A DNA stretch of 40,512 bases, taken from the NCBI GenBank assembly GCA_021773195.1, contig JAJFKN010000033.1, positions 1 to 40,512 of the forward strand. Reading direction: 5' to 3'. Origin of the DNA: Gammaproteobacteria bacterium. GTDB lineage: Bacteria > Pseudomonadota > Gammaproteobacteria > JAKBBU01. Shown in pieces: positions 17,107 to 25,231 of this stretch (its first letter is position 1; each line of letters begins with the position of its first letter). Position numbers and translations under genes: made by a program. The notes under the pieces were generated by a model that saw only the letters and a list, made by a program, of their open reading frames with translations, had not been told where the DNA came from and ran no database searches.

Positions 17107-18321
17107 GTGTTATTTAATAAAACAATTGGAAGTATTTTTATCATTTCAGGCACCTGTATTGGTGCCGGCATGTTAGCTTTACCCATCAGTACCGCCACGT
17201 CGGGTTTCATGAGCAGTGTGTTTTTACTCATCACTTGCTGGGTATTAATGTATTTCACGGGTTTATTAGTTTTGGAAGTAAATTTACGTTTACCAGTGGG
17301 CGCAAATTTTGTTTCCATGGCTTATGCCACTTTAGGCAACTGGGGACGCGCCATCACTTGGTTAACTTATTTGATGTTACTCTTCTCTCTTATGGCTGCC
17401 TATGAAACAGGCGGCGGTGAATTAATCAATAGCCTATTAAACACGGCATTGCATACCCAACTGCCCCATTGGACTGGCGATATTGTCATGGTACTCTTAT
17501 TTGGAACCATCGTTTACACAGGAACAACCTGCTCTGATTACATCAACCGTATATTAATTATAGGTTTAGCCATTTCATATGCATTATTACTCGTCTTTTT
17601 ATCGCCACACATTAAACCCAGCCAATTATGGGTAGGTCACGTAAAATATTTATTAGCCGCTGCTCCCATTCTTTTTACGTCTTTTGGTTACCACATTACT
17701 ATCCCTACATTGCGCCGTTACTTAGACAGCGACCTAAAAAAATTAAAAAAAATCATTTTATTTGGCAGCGCATTACCTTTAATAGTTTATCTTTTATGGG
17801 AAATGATCATATTTGGAATCATCCCTCTATTAGGTCCCCACAGCTTAAACACAATTATGGTTTCAGGACATGCCAGTACCGGAATTACAGATTCACTTAA
17901 TTATATTTTACAAAATTCTTGGCTGGCCCATATTGTGGGATTTTTTGGGTTCTTTGCATTAACCACGTCTTTTTTAGGGGTTTCTTTAAGTCTTTTCGAT
18001 TGCTTGATGGATGGATTAAAATTACCACGCAATCATAAAGGCAAAGTCATTTCTGCTTTTTTATGTTTTATCCCACCTTTAATCTTTGCCATTATTTATC
18101 CTAAAGGTTTCATCGCAGCGCTCGCTTATGCCGGGACCATGGTAGCCATATTACATGGTATCATTCCAGCATTAATGGCCTGGGTTAGTCGTCACTCCCA
18201 TATAACAGGTTATCGTGCACCCGGCGGGTCGCTGGCAATATTGATTGTAATAGCCGCCTCTTCTGTGATTATTTACGCGGAAATTGCCGCGAAAATGCAT
18301 TGGATAACAGGGGTAGGATAG
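17107..18321 (+). CDS. Aromatic amino acid permease (HAAAP family, TyrP/Mtr-like)
   Basis: This 404-residue inner-membrane protein has about 11 hydrophobic segments. The N-terminal signature IGSIFIISGTCIGAGMLALPISTATSGF is characteristic of the hydroxy/aromatic amino acid permease family (TyrP, TnaB, Mtr). The later GYHITIPTLRRYL is also a family feature. The family imports tyrosine or tryptophan by proton symport; the substrate here cannot be read from sequence. The start is a GTG with GAGGG 9 nt upstream. It is divergent from the T6SS operon and is probably a single-gene unit, since the next gene converges on it. Confidence 0.92.
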   Translation: MLFNKTIGSIFIISGTCIGAGMLALPISTATSGFMSSVFLLITCWVLMYFTGLLVLEVNLRLPVGANFVSMAYATLGNWGRAITWLTYLMLLFSLMAAYETGGGELINSLLNTALHTQLPHWTGDIVMVLLFGTIVYTGTTCSDYINRILIIGLAISYALLLVFLSPHIKPSQLWVGHVKYLLAAAPILFTSFGYHITIPTLRRYLDSDLKKLKKIILFGSALPLIVYLLWEMIIFGIIPLLGPHSLNTIMVSGHASTGITDSLNYILQNSWLAHIVGFFGFFALTTSFLGVSLSLFDCLMDGLKLPRNHKGKVISAFLCFIPPLIFAIIYPKGFIAALAYAGTMVAILHGIIPALMAWVSRHSHITGYRAPGGSLAILIVIAASSVIIYAEIAAKMHWITGVG

Positions 18322-18324
18322 CTA

Positions 18325-18855
18325 TTAACTCAAACTCACCATAATGGGGCGCAACATTTTTTTAGCGAAAGCGATTAGAATAATGGAGGTAATAATAACC
18401 ACGAGGGTCATATGTCCCCATTGATCTAACACCAACCCTAAAGCTATGCCCGCCGCAGGTGGGTGTTCGATATGAAAACTAATCATTAAAAACATCATTA
18501 CACCCAAAGATAATGCACCGCAAATTTCCACAGCATAAACCAAAGGAATGTCTATCTCCACATGCAGTAATGTGGTAACAAAATGACATCCTATGCCTAC
18601 GCCAATAGCCATTAGATAACTGCTAATCATCGTACGTGCGCGTGAAACCGGTAGATCAGGGAAGGTGAAAGCAATGAAAGTACTGGCCCCCAAAGAACTC
18701 GCACCAATGGCACCTAAAATATCGTTGCTGGATACGGATCCCAAACAGTAAAGGACAAGAAACATAATGATGGTGGCAAAGAAAGAATGTATCAAATAAA
18801 ACTTTTTCTTTCTGGAAAAGCCTTTCATCTTTAATTTAATTCTTTGTTTCTCCAT
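18325..18855 (-). CDS. HPP-family integral membrane protein
   Basis: This 176-residue protein has about five membrane segments and a positively charged N-terminus (MEKQRIKLKMKGFSRKKK). The family-defining motif is present as EHPPAAGIALGLVLD near residues 130-145. IGASSLGASTFIAF and PDLPVSRARTMISSYL match further family blocks. HPP proteins are poorly characterised; some cyanobacterial and plant members are linked to nitrite transport, which should not be assumed here. It starts 1 nt after the upstream small membrane-protein gene, so the two form an operon. Confidence 0.88.
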   Translation of the reverse strand: MEKQRIKLKMKGFSRKKKFYLIHSFFATIIMFLVLYCLGSVSSNDILGAIGASSLGASTFIAFTFPDLPVSRARTMISSYLMAIGVGIGCHFVTTLLHVEIDIPLVYAVEICGALSLGVMMFLMISFHIEHPPAAGIALGLVLDQWGHMTLVVIITSIILIAFAKKMLRPIMVSLS

Positions 18856-18856
18856 T

Positions 18857-19204
18857 CTAACGAACCCCCAGTCTAGACAAAATCACAATCATGACACCGT
18901 AACCAGAAGCCGTTGCCAATATAGCTAACCCCATAGCCCCATAAAAAGGAACTTTTAATTTTATAAAAATAGGCAAAGTAACAAATAGTATTAATGAAGG
19001 AATTACTAACCAAAAAACATCCCAAGATAATCGACTAATGGTTGTTAAATTATGGGTATCAATGTACAACCAAGTAATGGCCATCACGGAAATAATCGGT
19101 ATGGAGGCCAGAACGGCACCCATCATTGTACTGCGTTTAGAAACTTCCGCAATGAGTACAATGAGTAATGCTGAAAGAACGATTTTAACAATGTATTGGG
19201 TCAT
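18857..19204 (-). CDS. Small membrane protein, DUF3147-like
   Basis: This 115-residue, very hydrophobic protein has four predicted membrane segments: residues ~5-20, 27-46, 62-82 and 88-110. SKRSTMMGAVLASIPIISVMAITWLYIDT resembles the DUF3147 family, assigned from memory and not verified. Function is unknown for the family. The HPP gene follows after 1 nt, suggesting a two-gene membrane unit. Confidence 0.75.
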   Translation of the reverse strand: MTQYIVKIVLSALLIVLIAEVSKRSTMMGAVLASIPIISVMAITWLYIDTHNLTTISRLSWDVFWLVIPSLILFVTLPIFIKLKVPFYGAMGLAILATASGYGVMIVILSRLGVR

Positions 19205-19245
19205 GGGTTTTTCCGTGGTGCTTAGAAATATTTTCCTTGGTGCCT

Positions 19246-19348
19246 AGAAAGGTGGAATGCTTTTTTCAAACCCTAAGCAGCAGGGATGCTGATTAGAAGC
19301 CCCAGAGATGGGTTTACGGCGTGTTTGAAAAAAGCATTCCACCTTTCT
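19246..19348. repeat. Large inverted repeat element with perfect 26-bp arms
   Basis: The 26 nt at 19246-19271 (starting AGAAAGGTGGAATGC) are exactly the reverse complement of 19323-19348 (ending GCATTCCACCTTTCT). The 51-nt centre contains a smaller hairpin (CAGC...GCTG) and a GGGTTTACGGCGTG stretch. Weaker complementarity continues outward (CCTTGGT at ~19235 against ACCAAGG at ~19368). The element sits in the 273-nt gap between two divergent genes. It carries no ORF of its own. It looks like a dispersed repetitive extragenic palindrome or a non-autonomous mobile element. Confidence 0.75.
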
Positions 19349-19477
19349 GAGTACCGCGACGGATCATACCAAGGAACCACCATGCTCATCAATTAGCATT
19401 CGCCCGTAAGTACTGTTTTTTCTAAAAAAAAGTGGTAACATCCTTTCCCAGAATTATCACGTTAGGTATGAATAGCT

Positions 19478-20419
19478 ATGACTGAAGCCACCAGCTCAAC
19501 TCCCGGTTTAGAGGCAGCTGCTCAAGAATTTCTCAAAGAGCAAAAACGTAAGCGTCGCTGGGGGCTTTTCTTCAAATTTATTTATTTAGCAATCTTCCTC
19601 TTAATCGTCCTATCGCTTTTTTCAGGTAATGGCCCTGACACGGGCAAAGAACGCAAATCCCATGTAGCTTTAGTGGATGTGCACGGCCCTATTTTCGCTA
19701 AGGGCACAGCCAGTGCAAAACAAGTAAACAAAGCCATCGACAATGCTTTTGACAGCAAAAAAACCGAAGCTGTGATATTGCAAATTAATAGCCCCGGCGG
19801 CAGTCCCGTGCAAGCTGACGATATTTATCAAGAAGTCATGTATCAACGTCACAAACACCCCGCAGTAAAAGTCTATGCCGTATGTTCTGATATTTGTGCT
19901 TCAGGCGCTTATTACGTAGCCTCCTCTGCTAATGAAATTTATGCTAATCCTTCATCGCTAGTGGGCTCCATCGGCGTCATTATGAATGGCTTCGGCTTCG
20001 TGGATACCCTGCAAAAACTAGGCGCGCAACGTCGTTTAGTGATTTCCGGGAAGAATAAAGCCTTTATGGACCCCTTCTCACCGTTAAAAGAAACAGACCA
20101 AGCCCATGCTCAAGCCATGTTGGACCAAGTGCATCAAACCTTTATTAAACGAGTAGAACAAGGCCGTGGAAAACGCTTAAAGGTCAATGCCGATACCTTT
20201 ACCGGGGAAATCTTTACGGGCATTAACGCGAAACAAATGGGCCTGGTCGATGGCTTTGGCGATACTCGAACTGTCACTCGTGATGTGATTAAGAATACTA
20301 ATGTTGTGGATTACACAGAAAAACCCAGTCTTTTTGATTCCTTTGGAGTGACCATGGGTACCACCATGGCTCATACTGCCATGGATGCCATGGGTTTTGG
20401 TGAAAACAAACTAAGTTAA
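19478..20419 (+). CDS. sppA: S49-family signal peptide peptidase (SppA, short type)
   Basis: This 313-residue membrane-anchored serine protease degrades remnant signal peptides. One N-terminal membrane helix lies at about residues 29-48. The fold motifs are ILQINSPGGSPVQADDIY, then CASGAYYVAS with the nucleophile Ser142, and SGKNKAFMDPFSP with the probable general-base Lys194. The 52-residue Ser-Lys spacing equals that of the short Bacillus-type SppA (S147/K199). NPSSLVGSIGVI is also conserved. Length fits the single-domain 36-kDa type rather than the long E. coli form. Confidence 0.93.
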   Translation: MTEATSSTPGLEAAAQEFLKEQKRKRRWGLFFKFIYLAIFLLIVLSLFSGNGPDTGKERKSHVALVDVHGPIFAKGTASAKQVNKAIDNAFDSKKTEAVILQINSPGGSPVQADDIYQEVMYQRHKHPAVKVYAVCSDICASGAYYVASSANEIYANPSSLVGSIGVIMNGFGFVDTLQKLGAQRRLVISGKNKAFMDPFSPLKETDQAHAQAMLDQVHQTFIKRVEQGRGKRLKVNADTFTGEIFTGINAKQMGLVDGFGDTRTVTRDVIKNTNVVDYTEKPSLFDSFGVTMGTTMAHTAMDAMGFGENKLS

Positions 20420-20556
20420 TTGATACCGCGTTCAGGCTATGGGCGTAGGGTTAGGGCTGTTTACATTTCGATAGGATAAGACCTCGTAGAATTGTAATCA
20501 GGCCCTATAAGAACAATCCCTTAGGGGTTAATGGAATATTTTCAAGGACGAAGACT

Positions 20557-21474
20557 ATGCAACGATTTGCTATGCACGCTCATCCAGGGATGGATGGATT
20601 GATTTCTTTTATTAGAAATAGTGGTTCAAACGGAAATAACATAGAGAATTTGGCGAACCAATATATGGGAACGCCAATTTTTTGGGAACGACTTGTTAAT
20701 ACAACACCACTTGTTAAATCCATAAAAGATGACTTTCTCGAATTTATGGGTTTGCCCCGTGGTACACAACCTCCCTTGCCGAACTATACATTTACCGCTG
20801 GCAATCTACCTGTTGCACACCCCAGAATTTCATCTAGTCAAGTCATTTATGGCCGCTTCCGCTTTTACTTAGCCATGGCACAATATCAATATGATGAGGA
20901 TAAAGAAGCATTACACCAAACTTTATTTACTAATCTAGATACTCTGGATTGCCAATCACTGCTGACTTACTTACGAAATCTTAAGGAAAGATACTTAGAA
21001 AAATCCCATGTGCCTTCCGGCGAGGAACGCAAACATCTCATGCAACTGGCAAAACAATGGTTACCTTACTACCCTATCCCCATCGCGTTGGAATTTTCCA
21101 ACACATTTCTTTGCTGTGGTAGTGCTTGCCCCGAGAGCGAAGTAAGCTCAGCTTGTTTTACTTATGCCTTGGCCTACTTGTTTCTGGCTCGTAATTTTTT
21201 TACTGATCAATGGTCAGATTATAATGCCATTGCTTATCATAATTTTTATGGTGAAACTGGCTTAGCCGACAGTTTCGGGCTTGATAGTAATAACCCTGAA
21301 TTTATTTACGGGGCTTTTTTACAAGAAATTCAATATTGTCTAAACAAAGTAGACACTAATTGGCAATGGGCAGAAGCCGAGGCACAGACAATTCGCCGCG
21401 AACTGCAAGCTCAACTAGAATCTCTTGAACCCACGGAGGGGCATGGCGCCTCCAGCCCGCAACAATGTTCTTAA
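20557..21474 (+). CDS. Orphan 305-residue protein
   Basis: I do not recognise this protein. It is soluble-looking, with no signal peptide or membrane segment. It is rich in aromatic residues (FRFYLAMAQYQYDEDKEAL, WLPYYPIPIALEFSNTFLCC) and predicted largely helical. The C-terminal ~30 residues are Gln/Glu-rich and end HGASSPQQCS. The ATG has AAGGA 8 nt upstream, so translation is likely. Its stop overlaps the convergent stop of the neighbouring orphan. Placed beside NLS-bearing orphans in a host-associated genome, it may be a secreted effector, but that is inference. Confidence 0.75.
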   Translation: MQRFAMHAHPGMDGLISFIRNSGSNGNNIENLANQYMGTPIFWERLVNTTPLVKSIKDDFLEFMGLPRGTQPPLPNYTFTAGNLPVAHPRISSSQVIYGRFRFYLAMAQYQYDEDKEALHQTLFTNLDTLDCQSLLTYLRNLKERYLEKSHVPSGEERKHLMQLAKQWLPYYPIPIALEFSNTFLCCGSACPESEVSSACFTYALAYLFLARNFFTDQWSDYNAIAYHNFYGETGLADSFGLDSNNPEFIYGAFLQEIQYCLNKVDTNWQWAEAEAQTIRRELQAQLESLEPTEGHGASSPQQCS

Positions 21475-22046
21475 GCCTTGACAGTAAAGCTGTGTTCTTT
21501 GCTGTCTGTGACTCTTGCCCCTGACTGACTGGCCTCCATGGTGCGTCTCACACTAAATATACCAGGACTACGAGGTGCCATGGGTGCAGCAGTTGTTGGC
21601 GATTGCTGTAATGTTTCTGACGTTAATAAACTCGTAAGAACTGGCCCATTTTTATGATTATTTTCAGGTGCTCCTGCAGTGGCAGGAGTGCTATAAGCAT
21701 ATTCCTCATGGAGGACCTCAGTGCAAACTAATCCCGGCGAGGTATGCTCCTCTGATAACCTTGCCTGTTTCGCTGCAGATTCATGCGCAGCATCTCTTAC
21801 ACGCTTACGGCCTGTTATTTTAGCCCATAAATAACGCTCACGCAGAAGCGTTTTGTGCAGACTCGGGCCCTTAGGACTTCTTATTTGTAACTGACGACGT
21901 TCAGCCTGGCTGCTAACCCCCGTGCTGAGAGGTGACGTAGGCTTGTGCTGACAATACTGTACCCCTGTTATTCTAGCCCATTTTTCTAGGGCGTCTGTTT
22001 CTCTCTCATGGTCAGTGGTTTCTTCTGTTATGTCACTTCTATGCAT
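21471..22046 (-). CDS. Orphan 191-residue protein with basic NLS-like cluster and APMAPRS motif
   Basis: This hydrophilic, low-complexity, probably disordered protein matches no family I know. A hexapeptide recurs: WARITG (23-28) and WAKITG (74-79). The second copy runs into a basic cluster GRKRVR (79-84) resembling a nuclear localisation signal. Residues 154-160 are APMAPRS followed by PGIFSVRR. The upstream neighbour has the same APMAPRS followed by STSLFSAQR, in both cases 38-44 residues from the C-terminus. It lies 43 nt downstream of that neighbour, so they are probably co-transcribed. A host-directed role is inferred, not shown. Confidence 0.72.
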   Translation of the reverse strand: MHRSDITEETTDHERETDALEKWARITGVQYCQHKPTSPLSTGVSSQAERRQLQIRSPKGPSLHKTLLRERYLWAKITGRKRVRDAAHESAAKQARLSEEHTSPGLVCTEVLHEEYAYSTPATAGAPENNHKNGPVLTSLLTSETLQQSPTTAAPMAPRSPGIFSVRRTMEASQSGARVTDSKEHSFTVKA

Positions 22047-22089
22047 AATTATTACCTATTCTATTATGATTTTATAAAATTTAACTCGC

Positions 22090-22890
22090 TTATTTACCTA
22101 AAACAGCTGCTTTTTTGTTGATTGTAGTTGCTGAAATTGTTGCTCTGTCCGATCCCTCATCTCTTTCATTTAGCGCTCGCTGCGCACTGAACAGTGAGGT
22201 AGAACTCCTAGGCGCCATGGGTGCAGGCTCTGCGACAGTGCTAGCACTTGCACAAATCCCCCATCGCTTTTTGTAAGCATTCTTTTCCTCACTGTTTTCG
22301 GTGCGATTTGAATGGATTGGATAACTGGATAGGACATGCCAACTGGCCTTCACAAGGCTATTATCGCTGGCTCGCTGTAATACTAATTGCTTCGCATAGA
22401 TTTGGCCATAAGGTAAATAATCCGGTATACCCTGGAGGAAATGGCTGCGTTGCTTACTGAACGTGATTGCTGGAACAAATCTATTCTTCCTTTCGCTGAA
22501 TTCTAATAACGTGGATGAATACACAACTTCTTCAGAGGTAGACGCATGACAATCACGCACTAAAAAGAAAAGTGGCATACTCGCTGGCGGCACTTTGCCA
22601 TGGAACTCTGCCAAAGGCACTATGCGAGTATTTTTACCATCTCTAGTGCCATAGTCAATATAACCTTTCAGTGGTACAGCAAATTCTGTGGCAGCATGTG
22701 AGACTGATTTGCCTCCTCCATTAGTAGAGATATTATCAGCATCCCGCTTACGCCGCTTAGAGCCCTGCCCTTCACCACCTTCATAAGAACGTGGACGTTT
22801 TCCCAGTTCCAGCGCAGCTAACTCAGCTAGTTGGTCCAGCTCATCACCATCCTGCTGAATCGCATCTTCTTCATGGTCTCTATTGTACAT
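22090..22890 (-). CDS. Orphan 266-residue protein with bipartite NLS-like motif and APMAPRS motif
   Basis: I do not recognise a family. The N-terminus is acidic (residues 5-28), followed by KRPR (31-34), a 10-residue spacer, and KRRKR (45-49). That is the exact layout of a classical bipartite nuclear localisation signal. The middle (~residues 70-195) looks like a folded, strand-rich domain (AVPLKGYIDYG, PASMPLFFLVRDCHAS, FVPAITFSKQ). The tail has APMAPRS at 223-229, shared with the next gene. No signal peptide or membrane segment is visible. A strong promoter at 22927-22955 precedes it. Candidate nuclear-targeted effector; the secretion route is unknown. Confidence 0.75.
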   Translation of the reverse strand: MYNRDHEEDAIQQDGDELDQLAELAALELGKRPRSYEGGEGQGSKRRKRDADNISTNGGGKSVSHAATEFAVPLKGYIDYGTRDGKNTRIVPLAEFHGKVPPASMPLFFLVRDCHASTSEEVVYSSTLLEFSERKNRFVPAITFSKQRSHFLQGIPDYLPYGQIYAKQLVLQRASDNSLVKASWHVLSSYPIHSNRTENSEEKNAYKKRWGICASASTVAEPAPMAPRSSTSLFSAQRALNERDEGSDRATISATTINKKAAVLGK

Positions 22891-22926
22891 ATAATTACTC
22901 TTAATCGGTTGTTATTCTAGGCCTCT

Positions 22927-22955
22927 ATTATCTCTCAATAAGGCTAAATTTTCAA
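22927..22955 (-). promoter_or_regulatory. Sigma-70-like promoter for the NLS-orphan pair
   Basis: On the minus strand TTGAAA (22955-22950) is followed after exactly 17 nt by GATAAT (22932-22927). This would start transcription about 30 nt upstream of the 266-residue orphan. AGAG lies 7 nt before the ATG as the ribosome binding site. Confidence 0.55.
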
Positions 22956-22983
22956 TAACCCATCCTTTTAAGAGTAAGATTTT

Positions 22984-23009
22984 TTTACCCTACAGAATCA
23001 ATGGGTAAA
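22984..23009. promoter_or_regulatory. 7-bp-arm inverted repeat upstream of the orphan promoter
   Basis: TTTACCC (22984-22990) and GGGTAAA (23003-23009) are perfect inverted repeats with a 12-nt centre. They lie between the HTH gene and the orphan promoter, ~29 nt upstream of its -35. No U-tract follows on the minus strand, so an operator is more likely than a terminator. The adjacent HTH protein is the obvious candidate ligand, by position only. Confidence 0.3.
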
Positions 23010-23044
23010 CTAATAATTGCAAATCACTCGTATACTTTTCTCCC

Positions 23045-23335
23045 TCAATCCGCCACCGTCAGACGAATCTTCCAGCCGGTGCCAATGCCCCAGAGGTCAG
23101 GTCGGGCATAGACGTGTAAACGGTATATTTTTGATGCTAAAGCGGGTCTAGGGCAGCGAGTTTGCCCGCTGTAGATACGCCCCAAAGTGGCAATACTAAT
23201 GCCTAATTCTTGGGCTACCCGCGCTAAACTGTAACCCTTTGATTCTAATACTTCGCAAATCAATCGCTGGTATTGCCCGAGCTCATACTCCTCGCATATT
23301 GAATAATACGTCATATCCTGTGCTGTCGCTGCCAT
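23045..23335 (-). CDS. Small HTH DNA-binding protein
   Basis: This 96-residue protein has a central helix-turn-helix (SLARVAQELGISIATLGRIYSG, ~residues 36-57) of the lambda-repressor/resolvase-like type. A basic, Pro- and Arg-containing tail follows (TRCPRPALASKIYRLHVY). GGAGG 7 nt before the ATG is an excellent ribosome binding site. It lies directly upstream of the NLS-orphan pair on the same strand, so it may regulate them or itself. No dimerisation or ligand domain is visible. Confidence 0.8.
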   Translation of the reverse strand: MAATAQDMTYYSICEEYELGQYQRLICEVLESKGYSLARVAQELGISIATLGRIYSGQTRCPRPALASKIYRLHVYARPDLWGIGTGWKIRLTVAD

Positions 23336-23616
23336 GTTGATTCCTCCCAGGCCAAGTTAATTTCCTAGGGTTAATTACACACCATCACCCGGCCACCCGA
23401 AAGACACCGCGGGGCTCTCGTATCTGCCCGAGAAAAGGGCTTGAATTTCATGAGATACCGGTTTTGCAGGGGGCTTTTTGGGGGTTCTTTTCTGGGAATC
23501 TTGTGCTATTATCCGCGGCTTTTTTGAAATACTGCCGTCTTTTAACATTGCGGTTGGAATTGGCTCTATTATATCTGGCCAAATGTGCCTCCTGTATTGA
23601 CGGCTATCTTGCGACG
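23336..23616. other. Gene-free gap between HTH and CYTH-CHAD genes
   Basis: These 281 nt hold no convincing gene. They contain G-rich runs (gggggctttttggggg near 23468) and, on the minus strand, an isolated TATAAT near 23567 without a matching -35. The HTH gene promoter should be here. Confidence 0.35.
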
Positions 23617-25089
23617 TTATTTAAGCGCACTTAACAGGCGTTGGAAATTCTCTTTTATCACCAAGAATTGTTTTTCTTCATTGTCTTTGACGGTGTCCGC
23701 TATTATTTTGCATTGGGTGTCCGTTAATTCCTGTTGCGTCACTTCTTGTTGCAACAAATGACTGTAATGCAATTGGCGTACGGCCATTTGAATTTGGCAG
23801 ATTAAGGTGATCAAAGATTCTGGCATATGTTCAGGAGATAGTTCACCATACCAACCGGCAAAGATACGTAGATTTTCAAGGAGATCCCATTGATCACGCC
23901 AGGCCGCTACGTGCATATCTTTATGACGGCCCTTTAATTCTTGAACGCTTCGTACTTGTTTCAAATACAGTTGTCGAATTTTCTCACCCACGGGGGTCCT
24001 CAAATCATTCACGGCTTTTCTATCTAGGGATTTATGCCATTGGTTGGTGATCATCCAAGCGCCTAATTGCAAATTCATCCGGGTATAATGTTGTGATTGC
24101 AGAACTGCAGAAAATTGAGCAATGGATTGCTGATAGGCCAAATGACATTCAGGATCATTTTCTTTGTGTTTGACTAAGGTCTGGTGCAACAAAAAAGCAC
24201 TCAACAAAGGTTGCACTTCTTGCTCTAACCATTGCTCTTGACGGCGAATAGGCGCTGAAACAAAACGCGGAACAATACCTAATAATAATCGCAACGCCAT
24301 ACGCAGATGTCTAGGCGCGAGGTATAAATGTTTGATTACATCGCTGTCCACATGGAACTTGAAGGCTTTTTCATTTTCCTGCCAATACTGAATACAATTA
24401 AACACCAAAGTAGGAAAACAAGATGTTAAAGGTTCTTCCGCTTTTACTCCCAGTGGGCGAGGTCTTTGGCTAGTGATTTTAACGGGATGATGTAAGCCAT
24501 ACCCCCGCTCTGCTTTACTGATGTTTTCTAAAACCAAAGGAATGTCTTGGGTTAGATCCAAGGCTAGCTCGAACACTTTAGACAATTCACCATTCACTAA
24601 TTCCAATTCCACTTCGCTTAGAGAGCATTGTTTTTCACCCGTGGTCACTTGCCCTAGGTCCACGGCTAATTCAATATGAGTACCATCGGAGAAATGTAAA
24701 TTATGATAATCCCGTGTAAAATCCGTTTTAAAGATAGGTTGGAGTTGCTGCTGGAATTCTTCGCTAGCCAACAAAGAGTCTTTTACTTCTTCAGGCAACT
24801 TTGAAAAATCCAGTTCATTGGTTTCAACATCACTTTCCCATTCTTGTCGTTGATGCAACCCTACAACACCGTCGCCCGAGGATTTTATTGTTTGAATAAA
24901 ACCATCACCGGTCTCACGAATACGCAGCACCATGCCGGACTTACTCAACTGATGAGTTTGGGTGTCGTAATAAGTACTGATCAAATGTTTTGTTTGGCTA
25001 CGACCCTTGGCATATTTTTTAATACAAGGGTGTTGGATTAATTGATCCACTTGTTCTTGGGTAATCAATAATTTTAATTCGTTTTCCAT
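23617..25089 (-). CDS. ygiF: CYTH-CHAD protein, probable inorganic triphosphatase
   Basis: This 490-residue protein has an N-terminal CYTH tunnel domain (residues ~1-200) opening with ENELKL, which supplies the metal-binding ExExK motif. Further CYTH features are STYYDTQTHQLSKSGMVLRIRETG and IELAVDLGQ, then SEVELELVNGE. The C-terminal CHAD domain (~residues 235-490) is helical with conserved His and basic residues (RHLRMALRLLLG and LKGRHKDMHVAAWRD). The architecture matches E. coli YgiF, a tripolyphosphatase; CHAD domains bind polyphosphate. Length is near YgiF (433) but longer. AGGAA precedes the ATG. It appears monocistronic. Confidence 0.9.
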   Translation of the reverse strand: MENELKLLITQEQVDQLIQHPCIKKYAKGRSQTKHLISTYYDTQTHQLSKSGMVLRIRETGDGFIQTIKSSGDGVVGLHQRQEWESDVETNELDFSKLPEEVKDSLLASEEFQQQLQPIFKTDFTRDYHNLHFSDGTHIELAVDLGQVTTGEKQCSLSEVELELVNGELSKVFELALDLTQDIPLVLENISKAERGYGLHHPVKITSQRPRPLGVKAEEPLTSCFPTLVFNCIQYWQENEKAFKFHVDSDVIKHLYLAPRHLRMALRLLLGIVPRFVSAPIRRQEQWLEQEVQPLLSAFLLHQTLVKHKENDPECHLAYQQSIAQFSAVLQSQHYTRMNLQLGAWMITNQWHKSLDRKAVNDLRTPVGEKIRQLYLKQVRSVQELKGRHKDMHVAAWRDQWDLLENLRIFAGWYGELSPEHMPESLITLICQIQMAVRQLHYSHLLQQEVTQQELTDTQCKIIADTVKDNEEKQFLVIKENFQRLLSALK

Positions 25090-25144
25090 GAAATCATTCC
25101 TATTTGTTTACATTATATGGCTATGCACTGTATAACGTTCCCCT

Positions 25145-25173
25145 GGGTCCCGCGGTCAAGCTGCGGGATGACG
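25145..25173. repeat. Palindromic repeat, copy 1
   Basis: TCCCGC (25148-25153) and GCGGGA (25163-25168) form a stem around GTCAAGCT-type sequence, flanked by TGGG and TGACG. The layout TGG..T..CGCG..CAAGCTGCG..ATGA matches a second copy at 32187-32219. It resembles short palindromes dispersed in genomes of intracellular bacteria. Confidence 0.5.
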
Positions 25174-25231
25174 TAGCTTTCGCTAGAATGCACGATATAA
25201 CGTAGGGGAATAATTCACTAAAGGTACTTCT

